NCBI RefSeq assembly: GCF_001866665.1
Contig: NZ_MLYO01000118.1
Coordinates: 1-64,000 of the forward strand
Source of the DNA: Streptomyces monashensis
GTDB lineage: Bacteria > Actinomycetota > Actinomycetes > Streptomycetales > Streptomycetaceae
Reading direction: 5' to 3'
DNA length: 64,000 nucleotides
This document shows positions 50,395 to 59,625 of this stretch, one piece after another. The notes beneath the pieces are model-generated. The model worked only from the letters and a program-made list of their open reading frames with translations. It was not told where the DNA came from and did no database searches. Numbering within the stretch: position 1 is the stretch's first letter; every line of letters begins with the position of its first letter. Position numbers and translations under genes: made by a program.

Positions 50395-51609
50395 TCACGC
50401 CAGTCGTTCCAGGGCCACCAGGGCCGCGTCGTCGCCGAGGTCGCCGTCGACGTGGTGCAGGAGGTCACGGCGCAGGGCGGCCACCATCGCCTCCAGCGGC
50501 CGGCCCGCGTGCGCGCGCACCCGGGCCGCCAGATCGTGGAAGCGGCCCCGGCGGTCGCGACCCTCGATGAAGCCGTCGGTGTAGAGGACGAGACGGTCAC
50601 CCGGGCGGAACGGTACGTCCTGCGCGGCGAGCGGGGTGTCCAGCAGATCGCCGAGTCCGAGCGGCGCGCCCGGCTGTTCGGGCGCGCACAGGCACACCTC
50701 GCTCCCGCGCACGACGTAGGGCTCGGGGTGGCCGCAGTGCACGATGCGGGCCACGGCCTCGCCGGGCGGGAACTCCACCAGCAGCGCCGTCGCGAACCGC
50801 TCCGTGAACAGGGCGCCCGGCTCGGGGCCGGCGGACGACTCCGGGTCCGGTGCGCCGTCCAGTGCGGCGATGTGCCGGCGGGCCCGCGCGTCCAGTTGCT
50901 CCGCCGCCCGCGTCAACGACGGTTCGCGGTAGGCGAGTTCGCGGAACGCGCTGAGCAGGGTCGAGGTGGCGCCGACGGCCGGCAGTCCCTTGCCTCGCAC
51001 GTCGCCGATCAGGATCCGGGTGCCGTACGGGGTGCGCAGGGCCTCGTAGAAGTCGCCGCCGATCCGGGCCTCCGACTCCGCCGGCAGGTACACCCCGGAC
51101 AGCGCGAGCGAGCCGATCCGCCGGGGGAGCGGATGCATCAGGGCGCGCTGCGCGGTCTCGGCGACGGAGCGCACCTGGCGCAGCTGCCGTTCCCGGCGCT
51201 GCCGCAGCGTGCACGCGGCCAGCGAGGTGAGGCCCACGACGAACAGGCTGGCGAGGGTGACGACCGCGTCCGGATGCCCGAGGCTGCCCGCCTCCCACTG
51301 GAGCAGCACCGTGATCACGAGCACGGTGCCCGCGAGCATGGCCGTGGCCCGCCGGGAGAGCAGTACGGCCGCCAGCACGGGGACCGCCGCCAGTACGGGC
51401 GCGATGTGCAGCCAGTCCGGGGTGAGCACGTCGATGACCGTGACGACCGCCATGAGCAGCACCGGAGCGGGGACGAGGAGTCCGCGCGGGCGGAACCGGC
51501 GCGGCCAGGGCGACGGGGTGGCCCGCGGTGGGCGCGGTACGACGGCTCCGGTGGTGGTTTCCCGCAGGTCGGCGGGGTGGTCCGGGGTGTGATGGGTGGG
51601 ATGGGTCAT
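50395..51609 (-). CDS. membrane-anchored PP2C/SpoIIE-type phosphatase
   Basis: A 404-residue phosphatase with an N-terminal Pro-rich cytoplasmic arm, three to four membrane helices (about residues 45-130), a short coiled linker (RQRRERQLRQVRSVAETAQR) and the SpoIIE domain at ~160-400, with metal Asp in GGDFYEAL and GDVRGKGLPA, then LYTDGFIEGRDRRG and GDDAALVAL. The ATG overlaps the upstream FUSC stop by four bases, so the two are coupled. Likely part of an anti-anti-sigma switch, with membrane input. Confidence 0.92.
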   Translation of the reverse strand: MTHPTHHTPDHPADLRETTTGAVVPRPPRATPSPWPRRFRPRGLLVPAPVLLMAVVTVIDVLTPDWLHIAPVLAAVPVLAAVLLSRRATAMLAGTVLVITVLLQWEAGSLGHPDAVVTLASLFVVGLTSLAACTLRQRRERQLRQVRSVAETAQRALMHPLPRRIGSLALSGVYLPAESEARIGGDFYEALRTPYGTRILIGDVRGKGLPAVGATSTLLSAFRELAYREPSLTRAAEQLDARARRHIAALDGAPDPESSAGPEPGALFTERFATALLVEFPPGEAVARIVHCGHPEPYVVRGSEVCLCAPEQPGAPLGLGDLLDTPLAAQDVPFRPGDRLVLYTDGFIEGRDRRGRFHDLAARVRAHAGRPLEAMVAALRRDLLHHVDGDLGDDAALVALERLA

Positions 51610-52694
51610 CGTCGCGGGGTGTGCCGTAGCGGGTGGAGGATCCGGAGGGACCGGCGGGCGGGGGCGGGCGCAGGTTCGGACAGGGAGGTCAGGGCCGACT
51701 CCAGGGGCCGTAGGAGGCGCTGCTCCGTGCCTGCCGTGGGTGGGTGGTCGCGGGCGGGGGTGCCGAGCCGGGCGAGGGCGTGCCGGGCGGCGGGCAGCGC
51801 GGGGTGCGGCCGGCCGCCCCGGCAGGAGTAGGCGCACAGGGCGGTCGTCCGCAGCAGGCGCGCGTACGGCCGCGAGAAGCCGCGGTCCTCGGCCGCGCCA
51901 GACTCCGTGTCGAGGAGCCGGCCCGTCGTCGTCACCTGCCCGGCGACGCCGGTGAGCGTCCCCAGTACCCGGTCGTCCAGGTGCCAGCGGCGGCGCCGGG
52001 CGGTCGGCCGCAGGTTCCAGCGCATGCTCTCGTGTGCCTCGTCCACGGCGGTGCGGGCCCGGCCGAGTACCGTGCCGAGGTCGTCCTCCCAGGACGGTCC
52101 GAGCACGGTCCGCGGCCGTTCGCGGCGTACGACCGCGTCGGCCAGGCCGTCGAGGTGCCGGGCGACCAGCAGCCGCAGGTCCTCCAGCGCCCGCTCGGCC
52201 GACCGCACGCGCACGGCGGGGATGAGCAGCGCGCTGCAGCCCAGGCCGAAGGCGACGCCGACCGCGATCTCCGCGAGATGGGTGACCAGCTCGCCGGGGT
52301 GGCGGCCGTGCACCAGGGCGAACGTGAGCACGGCGGTCATCGGGACGTGCACGCCGTGGTGGCCGAGGAACCCGTGCCGGGCCAGCAGCGCGGAGACGAA
52401 GACGACGAGTGCGAGTCCGGCCATGCCGGGCCCGGCGTACAGCGCTCCGGGCACCGCCAGGAGGACGCCGAGCAGGCATCCGGCGGCGTAGCGCCCGGCG
52501 GCGCCGACCGTCGCCACCACCGTCGTCTCGACCACGAGCAGGGCCGCGACGGCGCCCGCGTACGGGGCGGAGACGTGCAGCAGCGTCACACAGGTCTGCC
52601 AGGTCAGCCCGGCCGCGACGGTCGCCCGCGCGGCCTCGGCGGCACCGGCCCGGCGGATTCGGGAGATGAGGGCGGACAGCTGCGCGCGGTGCAT
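51606..52694 (-). CDS. FUSC-like aromatic acid exporter family protein
   Basis: A 362-residue protein: residues ~20-160 hold about six helices (SAPYAGAVAALLVVETTVVA, GFLGHHGVHVPMTAVLTFAL) followed by a soluble helical C-terminal half, the layout of FUSC/aromatic-acid-exporter proteins. ATG 52694 is chosen (MHRAQLSALISRIRRAG); ATG 52718 is an alternative. Operon with the phosphatase, which may respond to its activity. Confidence 0.8.
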   Translation of the reverse strand: MHRAQLSALISRIRRAGAAEAARATVAAGLTWQTCVTLLHVSAPYAGAVAALLVVETTVVATVGAAGRYAAGCLLGVLLAVPGALYAGPGMAGLALVVFVSALLARHGFLGHHGVHVPMTAVLTFALVHGRHPGELVTHLAEIAVGVAFGLGCSALLIPAVRVRSAERALEDLRLLVARHLDGLADAVVRRERPRTVLGPSWEDDLGTVLGRARTAVDEAHESMRWNLRPTARRRRWHLDDRVLGTLTGVAGQVTTTGRLLDTESGAAEDRGFSRPYARLLRTTALCAYSCRGGRPHPALPAARHALARLGTPARDHPPTAGTEQRLLRPLESALTSLSEPAPAPARRSLRILHPLRHTPRR

Positions 52695-53056
52695 GGCGGG
52701 TCCGTCTCCTTTCGGCATCGGGTGTCGGCAGGGGACTCTGCCGGAGGGGTGCCGGGCCGCCCAGGATAAACGGGTAAATGGGGCATACCGCAAATAAGGA
52801 TTATGTAGGGATTCTTATTCAAACCTCAACGAAATGGCCGATGTTCGTGGCCGGCGCGGCGCGCGGATCCCGCGCGCAGGCCCGGGCGTGACCGGGGAAT
52901 CCCGCCCGCTTGCCTTGAACTTGTCTGGTCAAGTTTGGTCATGGTTCTTCCGCTCGACAGCGGCGGCCACTACTCATGTCCCGTTCGATGCGCACGGTCA
53001 GGCCGCGCGGCGACAGCCGTGCACGGCATTCTCACCAACGGGACGAGGTACTACGC
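52695..53056 (+). promoter_or_regulatory. promoter region of the secreted phosphoesterase
   Basis: No gene seen in this 362-bp gap. AACTTG/CAAGTT form an inverted repeat (52918-52935), overlapping two GGTCA direct repeats ten bases apart (52927, 52937). Direct repeats of this sort resemble PhoP boxes, which would suit a phosphatase gene, but the match to consensus is loose. An AT-rich patch at 52763-52835 likely holds the promoter of the FUSC operon. Confidence 0.4.
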
Positions 53057-54862
53057 ATGCGACTGCGCTGGAGATCCCTCGGCGGGCTGCTCGCCCTCCT
53101 CGGCGCACTGATCGTCTCCGCCCCCGCACCCGCGCAGGCGACCGGGAACAGCGGCAATCTCATCGTCAACGGCGATGCGGAGAGCGGTGGTTACTGCACC
53201 GGTGACTGGTCGGCCGCCACCACGGTGCCCGGCTGGACCACCGAGGCGGGCAGCCCCGACGTCATGTGCCACTCGGTCGCCTCCTTCGGCCTGCCCGGTG
53301 ACGGCCAGGCACCCGGCAAGGCCTTCTTCGGTCCGGGCAACTTCGGCGACGGAGCGATGACCCAGACCGTCGACGTCCGCTCGGCCGCCACGGCCATCGA
53401 CGCGGGCACTGTGCACTACGACCTGTCCGGCTGGCTCGGCGGCTGGACCACCTACGGCGGGTACGTCGCGGTGAGCCTGCACTTCCACGACGGCGCCGGC
53501 CACCCCCTCGGCACCCCCGCCAAGCTGCCGACGGTCTCCGCCTCCGACCGCGGCCTCGCCACCGAGTTCCTCGCCCGCAGCACCACGGGCGCGGTCCCCG
53601 TCGGCACCCGGTCCGTGCAGGTGGAGGTGGAGTTCCTGTCGACGTCGCACGAGACCGGCTACCTCGACAACCTTTCCCTCACCCTGGACACCCCGGTCGC
53701 CGCGCCCGCCCCGCCCACGCCTCCCGTCTCCAACGTCCCGGGCTACGACCACGTGTTCACGGTCATGATGGAGAACACCGACTACTCCGAGGTCATGAAC
53801 GACCCGGCGGACACGCCGTACATGCACAGCCTCATGGCCCAGGGCGCCACGCTCACCGACCACCACGCCGTCTACCACCCGAGCGACGAGAACTACCTCG
53901 CCGTCGCCGGCGGCGACACCTACGCCCGGGGCGCCACGTACTTCCCGAACATCAACTCCCCCGAGCGCAACCTCGGTGACACCGTCGAGGCGGCCGGCAA
54001 GACCTGGAAGGCCTACGAGCAGGGCATGGGCACGCCCTGCAACACCAAGAACAACAACGACAGTTACTACCAGCCCGACGACGCGCCCTTCATCAACTAC
54101 ACCGACATCAGCGGCAACGCGTCGCGCTGCGCGGCCCACCTGTTCGACACCACGCAGCTGACCACCGACCTGAAGTCCGCCGCCACCACGCCGGACTTCT
54201 CCTGGATCGCCGCCGACGACTACTACGACGGCGAGGCCTCCGGCAACGGCAGCGCCACCAGCCTGAAGACCCAGGACGGCTGGCTGAAGCAGACCCTCGC
54301 CCCGGTCCTCGCCTCCCCGGCCTGGACCCAGGACCGCTCGCTGCTCATCCTGACCTGGGACGAGAGCCAGAACGAGGGCTACGACCACGTGGCCACCACC
54401 CTCGTCGGCTCCCAGGGCACGGTCCCGTCCGGCACCAGCAGCCCGGCCCACTACGACCACTACGGCATCGCCCGCACCATCGAGGCCGCCCTCGGTCTGC
54501 CCGGCCTGACGGCCAACGACACGTACGCCACCCCGCTCAACGCCGCGTTCGCCCCGTCCACCGCGACCACGCCGACGCTCACCGCCGGCCTGAACGCGGT
54601 CACGTCCGGCGGCAACGTCACCTTCCGCTACGCGGTGCCGTCGGCGGCCCAGGCGAACGCCAAGAACTGGATCGGCGTCTACCCGGCGGGCGAGACCCCG
54701 GGCAAGCAGTCGTCCCGCACCTGGGCCTACGCCCCGAACGCCAGTGGCGCCCTGACCTTCTCCACCGGCTCGTTCGGCGGCGCGGGCACGTACGACGTGT
54801 ACTACCTCGCCGACGACGGCTACACGGTCCTCGCCGGACCGTTCACCGTCACCGTCGGCTGA
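53057..54862 (+). CDS. secreted alkaline-phosphatase-fold phosphoesterase
   Basis: A 601-residue exported enzyme. Signal peptide ~1-28; residues ~35-215 form a beta-sandwich with a family-style N-terminal domain (NLIVNGDAESGGYC, ending GYLDNLSLTL). The catalytic domain (about 230-500) carries FTVMMENTDYSEV, YHPSDENYLAVAGG and LTWDESQNEGYDHVA, like acid phosphatase AcpA or phosphatidylinositol-3-phosphatase enzymes of the phosphoesterase family. A C-terminal Ig-like domain (about 505-601) follows. ATG 53057 chosen at the signal peptide. Acts on phosphate esters or phospholipids outside the cell. Confidence 0.88.
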   Translation: MRLRWRSLGGLLALLGALIVSAPAPAQATGNSGNLIVNGDAESGGYCTGDWSAATTVPGWTTEAGSPDVMCHSVASFGLPGDGQAPGKAFFGPGNFGDGAMTQTVDVRSAATAIDAGTVHYDLSGWLGGWTTYGGYVAVSLHFHDGAGHPLGTPAKLPTVSASDRGLATEFLARSTTGAVPVGTRSVQVEVEFLSTSHETGYLDNLSLTLDTPVAAPAPPTPPVSNVPGYDHVFTVMMENTDYSEVMNDPADTPYMHSLMAQGATLTDHHAVYHPSDENYLAVAGGDTYARGATYFPNINSPERNLGDTVEAAGKTWKAYEQGMGTPCNTKNNNDSYYQPDDAPFINYTDISGNASRCAAHLFDTTQLTTDLKSAATTPDFSWIAADDYYDGEASGNGSATSLKTQDGWLKQTLAPVLASPAWTQDRSLLILTWDESQNEGYDHVATTLVGSQGTVPSGTSSPAHYDHYGIARTIEAALGLPGLTANDTYATPLNAAFAPSTATTPTLTAGLNAVTSGGNVTFRYAVPSAAQANAKNWIGVYPAGETPGKQSSRTWAYAPNASGALTFSTGSFGGAGTYDVYYLADDGYTVLAGPFTVTVG

Positions 54863-54880
54863 CCCGGCCGCGCCGTACCC

Positions 54881-54925
54881 GGGCGCGCACCGCACCCCGG
54901 CCCGTCCGGGGCGTGGTGCGCGCCC
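54881..54925. terminator. bidirectional terminator
   Basis: An 18-bp inverted repeat with two mismatches (54881-54898 and 54908-54925) between the convergent phosphoesterase and response regulator genes. Confidence 0.7.
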
Positions 54926-54981
54926 CTCGGACCACCGGCCCGGGGAGCCGGCCACGCGGATCGGCTCGGCCGTGGCGGAGG

Positions 54982-55653
54982 TCAGGCGAGACCGGACCGG
55001 TGGGCGTACAGGGCCGCCTGGACCCGGTTGTCCAGGCCCAGCCGGGTCAGGATGCGGTTGACCCGGCTCTTCACCGTCGCCTCGCTCAGTCCCAGCTCCG
55101 CCGCGATCCGGGCGTTCGACAGTCCGCGCGCGACCAGCACCAGGACCTGGACCTCGCGCTCGGTCAGCGTCACGTCCGCCGGCCCGGGTGCGGGCGCCGC
55201 CGACAGGAGCGCGGGCGGCAGCGCCGTGACCGTGTCGATCAGGCGCCGGGCGACGGTGGGGGCGAGGACCGGCTCGCCCGCGGCCGCCGCGCGCAGCGCC
55301 TCGGCGAGCTGCTCGGGCCGGCTGTTCTTCAGCAGAAAACCGACGGCCCCGGCACGCAGGGCCGCGTGCACGTACTCGTCCAGGTCGAACGTGGTCAGCA
55401 CCAGCACGCGCGGCACCGGCCCCGGACCCGGCCACTCCCGCACGATCCGCCCGGTCGCCTCGACGCCGGTCGTGCCCGGCATGCGTACGTCCATCAGCAC
55501 CACGTCCGGGCGCAGAGCCAGGGCCTGGGCGACGGCCTGCTCGCCGTCGCCCGCCTCCCCGACGACCGACAGCCCCTCGCGCCGGTCGATGACGAGCCGC
55601 AGCGCGGTCCGCACGATCTCCTGGTCGTCCACGACGAGCACCCGTACGGTCAT
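54982..55653 (-). CDS. NarL/LuxR-type response regulator
   Basis: A 223-residue regulator: receiver domain with Asp9/Asp10 and phospho-acceptor Asp55 (VVLMDVRMPG), then Lys in FLLKNSRPEQ, and a LuxR-type HTH at ~160-215 (LTEREVQVLVLVARGLSNAR, LGLSEATVKSRVNRIL). It overlaps the sensor kinase gene stop by four bases and is transcribed after it. Target is likely the divergent Lnt-like gene or its own operon (inference). Confidence 0.94.
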   Translation of the reverse strand: MTVRVLVVDDQEIVRTALRLVIDRREGLSVVGEAGDGEQAVAQALALRPDVVLMDVRMPGTTGVEATGRIVREWPGPGPVPRVLVLTTFDLDEYVHAALRAGAVGFLLKNSRPEQLAEALRAAAAGEPVLAPTVARRLIDTVTALPPALLSAAPAPGPADVTLTEREVQVLVLVARGLSNARIAAELGLSEATVKSRVNRILTRLGLDNRVQAALYAHRSGLA

Positions 55654-56897
55654 CGGCGCTCCCGCGAGGCGACGGGCCGTGCCGGCCGGGGCGCCCGCGC
55701 GGACAGGACGGCGCGCAGCCGCCAGCCTCCGTCGGGGCGCGGGCCGGCGTCCAGCTCGCCGTCGAAGGCCGCCACGCGCTCCCGCATCCCGACGAGCCCC
55801 CGCCCGGCGCCGGGCACCGGCCGGTGGTCCGGGCCCGGCGGGTCGTTCTCGACCTCGACCGTGAGCCGCGTGTCGTCACCGCGCACGGCGATCCGTACGG
55901 CGACCGGGCCGGCGTGCTTGACCGCGTTGGTCAGCGCCTCCTGGACGATCCGGTAGGCCGAGACCTGCATCCCGGCGGGCGGCGCCACCGCCGCGCTCAC
56001 CTCGACGTGGCAGGCCACGCGGCAGCCCGCCGAGGTCGCGACGCCGACGAGCCGGTCGAGACCGTCCAGGGACGGTTCGGGCGCGAGATCGTGTGCGCCG
56101 TCTCCGAAGGACAGCAGCCCGAGCAGCCGCCGCATCTCGGTGAGCGCCGTGTCGGCGGTGCACGCGATGACCCCGACGCCCTGCGCCGCCGCGTCCCGCT
56201 GGAGTGGGTCGGAGGTGAGTACGTCCTCGGCGGCCCGTGCCTGCAGGGCGATCGCGCTGACGTGATGGGCGACGACGTCGTGGAGATCGCGGGCGATGCG
56301 GGCGCGCTCGGTGAGCACGGCCTGCCGGGCGTTGAGCTCCTGTTCGGCCGCGAGCCGCCGGTTCAGCTCGCGCAGCCGGGCCGCGTCCGTGTCGATCCGG
56401 CGCCGGCCGTATCCCAGCAGCCACGCCAGCGCGAAGAAGAACACGAACGTCGTGGCACTGATCGGCGCCAGCGAGCCGAGCCGCGGCGGCTCCCAGTGCC
56501 CGGACAGGGCGTCCGTGACCGTCGCCGAGAGAAGGCTGAGCAGCGCGAGCGGCCCGCTCACCGACGCGCGTGCGTACCGGGCCACGGCATAGACGCCGAG
56601 CATCAGCAGGAAGGGCCCGGGCACCTTCGACGGGATGGCGCCGAGCGCCTGGAACAGGACGTACAGCCCGGTCATCGCGACGAGCACGGCACGCGGCGCC
56701 GTCCGCCGCCACAGCAGCGGCACGGTCTGCGCGCCCCACAGCGCCACACCCCAGCCGGGCGGCTCGGGCGCTCTGTGCAGCACCGTGGCCATGTCGAACA
56801 GCGTCAGCCCCCCGACCCACACGGCGTCCGTCAGCCGCGGTCGGGCGGCGAGCCGGCGTTGCACGGCTCGGGGCAGGGCGTTCACCTGGGCACTCAT
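55650..56897 (-). CDS. sensor histidine kinase, HisKA_3 type
   Basis: A 415-residue membrane kinase with about five to six N-terminal helices (residues ~25-165), a coiled segment, the HisKA_3 phosphorylation site in RARIARDLHDVVAHHVSAIA, and an HATPase domain with EALTNAVKHAG and GRGLVGMRERV. Partner of the response regulator encoded next, with a four-base overlap. No extracellular sensor domain, so membrane or envelope cues are likely. Confidence 0.94.
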   Translation of the reverse strand: MSAQVNALPRAVQRRLAARPRLTDAVWVGGLTLFDMATVLHRAPEPPGWGVALWGAQTVPLLWRRTAPRAVLVAMTGLYVLFQALGAIPSKVPGPFLLMLGVYAVARYARASVSGPLALLSLLSATVTDALSGHWEPPRLGSLAPISATTFVFFFALAWLLGYGRRRIDTDAARLRELNRRLAAEQELNARQAVLTERARIARDLHDVVAHHVSAIALQARAAEDVLTSDPLQRDAAAQGVGVIACTADTALTEMRRLLGLLSFGDGAHDLAPEPSLDGLDRLVGVATSAGCRVACHVEVSAAVAPPAGMQVSAYRIVQEALTNAVKHAGPVAVRIAVRGDDTRLTVEVENDPPGPDHRPVPGAGRGLVGMRERVAAFDGELDAGPRPDGGWRLRAVLSARAPRPARPVASRERR

Positions 56898-57034
56898 CTC
56901 GGTCCGTCAGGCTAGACGACTCGGGGGCGGCCCGGATCCTCCGCCGGGCGCGCATCGAAAGATGCGTCGGCACGCCCCAGGATCGCCACCGCGCCGGATC
57001 CGCGGCCGGGCCGTCCCGCCCTAGCGTCCCGGCC

Positions 57035-58606
57035 ATGACGAACGACCTGACGAACGCCCCGGCGAGCGGCATGACGGACACAGCCGCACCGAACCGGCCC
57101 CTTTCGGCGACCGCACGGCCGGCCCGTTCCCGCGGGCACACCTGGCCCTTGCTCCCGCTCGGCACCCTCGCCATGCTCTTCGCGGTCGGCGGCCGGTGGG
57201 ACATCGCGGTCGCGGCCTGGGTCTTCCCCGTCCTGCTGCTGCGCTTCACCCGCCTGAGCCGCGTCCGGCCGGGAGCGCTGTGGATCTGGGCGGCACACTG
57301 CGCGGCCGCCGTCTTCTGGGTCCAGGAGTCGGCGATCGGCTTCAACGCCGTGGTGTTCGCCGGTGCCCTGGCCCTGGCCGCCCTCCAGACCCTGCCGTTC
57401 CTCGCCGACCGGCTGCTGACACCCCGGCTGCGTCCGGTGCCGGCGAGTCTGGTCTTCCCGGCCGGTGTCGCCGCCGTCGAGTTCCTGATCACCGTGGTGT
57501 CCCCGTTCGGCACGGCGTACGGCTCCCTGGCCGTCACCCAGCACGCGGACCTGCCACTCCTCCAGGTCGTCGCGGTCACCGGTCCCTGGGGCGTCGGATT
57601 CCTCATCGGAAATGTCGCGAGCACTGCCAACCGCCTCTGGGACGGCGCTTCCTGGCGCGGCGCACTCGGCTGTACGGCCGTGCTGCTGAGCGTCCTGCTC
57701 GCCGGCGGCGCCCGGCTCGCCTTCTTCCCACTCCAGAGCACGACCGTACGCATCGCGGGCGTCACCGCCGGCCGCACGGTCACCGACGCGCTCAAGGCCA
57801 CGCTCGCCCGGTTCGCCGACGGCCCCGGAGGCGTCGCCGCCGCGCCCGCGACCGCGGTCCGGCCCGCGATGGCGGCGGTCGAGGACGACCTGCTCGCGGC
57901 CACCCGCCGCGAGGCCGCCGCCGGCGCGAAGATCGTGATCTGGCCCGAGGAAGCCGTCCGGACCCGGGAGGCCGACGAGGGAGCCGCCATCGCCGCCGCG
58001 CGACGGCAGGCCCGCAGCTCGGGTGTCTACCTGGAGATCGGCGTCCGCGTCTACAGCACCACCGCGCCCGCCTTCGGCCGCGACGAGGCGATCCTCATCG
58101 ACCCCCGCGGCACGGTGCTCCGGACCTACCAGAAGGCCCACCCCATCCCCGGCTCGGAGAAGTTCACGCCCGGCGACGGCCACGTCCCCGTCGTCCGCAC
58201 TCCGTACGGCCGCATCGCGAACGTCATCTGCTACGACGCCGACTTCCCGGCCCTGATGCGGGTCCGGGCCGACATCATGCTCGTCCCCTCGCACGACTGG
58301 AGGGAGTACGGCCGCGCGCACACCGACAAGGCCGCGGTGAGCGCCGTCGAGGGCGGCTACGCCCTGATCCGCCAGGACGCCGAGGGGGTCTCGGCCGCCT
58401 ACGACGCCGAGGGACACGTCCTCGCCGCCTCCGACTACTTCGCGACCGGCCGGCGGGACCGGCAGACGATGGTCGCCTACGTCCCGGTGCGTGGCGTGAC
58501 GACGGTCTACGACCGCATCGGGGACACCTTCGCCTGGCTCTGCCTGGCCACGCTGGCGGCGCTCACGGTCACCGCCGCCCGGCCGCGGCGCCGGGCGGAC
58601 CGCTGA
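57035..58606 (+). CDS. apolipoprotein N-acyltransferase-like protein
   Basis: A 523-residue membrane protein with about six N-terminal helices and a carbon-nitrogen hydrolase domain at ~235-490. The catalytic triad is visible: Glu in IVIWPEEAVRT, Lys in YQKAHPIPGSEKF, and Cys in NVICYDADFPALM. This is the Lnt layout, which N-acylates lipoproteins; Streptomyces carry several Lnt-like genes and this one may be a paralogue with a different acceptor. It is divergent from the two-component operon, which may regulate it. The 3' end overlaps the convergent hydrolase gene by 38 bp. Confidence 0.85.
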   Translation: MTNDLTNAPASGMTDTAAPNRPLSATARPARSRGHTWPLLPLGTLAMLFAVGGRWDIAVAAWVFPVLLLRFTRLSRVRPGALWIWAAHCAAAVFWVQESAIGFNAVVFAGALALAALQTLPFLADRLLTPRLRPVPASLVFPAGVAAVEFLITVVSPFGTAYGSLAVTQHADLPLLQVVAVTGPWGVGFLIGNVASTANRLWDGASWRGALGCTAVLLSVLLAGGARLAFFPLQSTTVRIAGVTAGRTVTDALKATLARFADGPGGVAAAPATAVRPAMAAVEDDLLAATRREAAAGAKIVIWPEEAVRTREADEGAAIAAARRQARSSGVYLEIGVRVYSTTAPAFGRDEAILIDPRGTVLRTYQKAHPIPGSEKFTPGDGHVPVVRTPYGRIANVICYDADFPALMRVRADIMLVPSHDWREYGRAHTDKAAVSAVEGGYALIRQDAEGVSAAYDAEGHVLAASDYFATGRRDRQTMVAYVPVRGVTTVYDRIGDTFAWLCLATLAALTVTAARPRRRADR

Positions 58607-59414
58607 GCCGCTGGGCGACCGCCGTCCGGGCCGTGCGCTCCACCAGGTCGACGCCCTCGGCCATGGAGGCGCTGCCGTTCGACAGGACCGCGACGAGGCA
58701 GCGGTGTCCGTTCACGCTGACCTGCCCGATGCTGTTGACGTCCCAGAGGCCCGACGTGACGCGCTGGAGCCAGCCGTTCTTCAGCGACTGCCGGGAGCCG
58801 ACGGCCGAGACGCCCCAGCTCTGCTCGGGCACCACCTGGTTCATCAGGGTGCTGATGTACGCCCGGGACCCGGCGTTCAGCGCGGTGGCGCCGGTCTTCG
58901 CCGGCGCGTCGTCCGCATCGCCGTCGAACACGGCGCGCAGCAGCCGCATCTGGTCGCCGGCGGTGGTCCGGGTCAGCCCCCACTTGCCGCCGGGACCGCT
59001 GGTCGTCGAGGTCAGCCCCAGCCGCTTGTTGGCCGCCGTCAGCCCGTCGGTCCGCCCGATCTGCCGCCACAGGGCGTCGGCGGCCGCGTTGTCGCTCTGC
59101 TTGATCATCGGCTCGGCGTGCGCGCGCTCCTGCGCGGTGAGTTCGCGGCCCGCGTCCTGTGCCTGGAGCAGCGCGGCCGCGAGGATGTCGACCTTGACGA
59201 TGCTGGCGGTGTCGTACGCGGTGTCCTCGCCGCGCACGACGGGCGAGCGGCCCGAGTCGTCCAGGTCGAGCACGGCGGCGGTGGCGTGGGCCGGCGGGCC
59301 GGCGGGCGCGGAGGCGGCGGACGCCGTGGCCGGATGCAGCGCACCGGTGGTCAGGAGGGTCGCGGCCGCGGCCGCCAGCAGACCGGTCCGGGCGCGGGTG
59401 GTGAGGGTCGGCAT
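58569..59414 (-). CDS. secreted class A beta-lactamase-related serine hydrolase
   Basis: A 281-residue exported protein. Signal peptide ~1-35. The serine motif SIVK at 71-74, an SDN motif in IKQSDNAAAD and a KNG box in SLKNGWLQR follow the beta-lactamase/transpeptidase order, but KTG is replaced by KNG and no ExxLN is evident, so penicillin hydrolysis is doubtful. ATG 59414 chosen. Likely a wall-linked hydrolase or penicillin-binding-like protein. Confidence 0.82.
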   Translation of the reverse strand: MPTLTTRARTGLLAAAAATLLTTGALHPATASAASAPAGPPAHATAAVLDLDDSGRSPVVRGEDTAYDTASIVKVDILAAALLQAQDAGRELTAQERAHAEPMIKQSDNAAADALWRQIGRTDGLTAANKRLGLTSTTSGPGGKWGLTRTTAGDQMRLLRAVFDGDADDAPAKTGATALNAGSRAYISTLMNQVVPEQSWGVSAVGSRQSLKNGWLQRVTSGLWDVNSIGQVSVNGHRCLVAVLSNGSASMAEGVDLVERTARTAVAQRLSGPPGAAAGRR

Positions 59415-59625
59415 GGCCCGGAACGTATCCAGAACGGGCACCGGACGACATGACAGTCGTCACCTTCGTCCCGTTTCACAGGGAATTGTGAGAAGAGCCA
59501 TCGGCGTGCGGAGGGAACCCCCAAGGGGCGGAACGCGGCGTACGGACCGGCCGCCCGGCGGCGTGTACGCGCGGCCGGGCGGCACCCCTCGCCTATCGTC
59601 GGCCGCACAACCGACATCCGGAGTG

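Noticed and set aside
58569..59414. true class A beta-lactamase giving antibiotic resistance
   Set aside because: The KTG box is KNG and the ExxLN motif is not evident, so only a general serine hydrolase call is supported.
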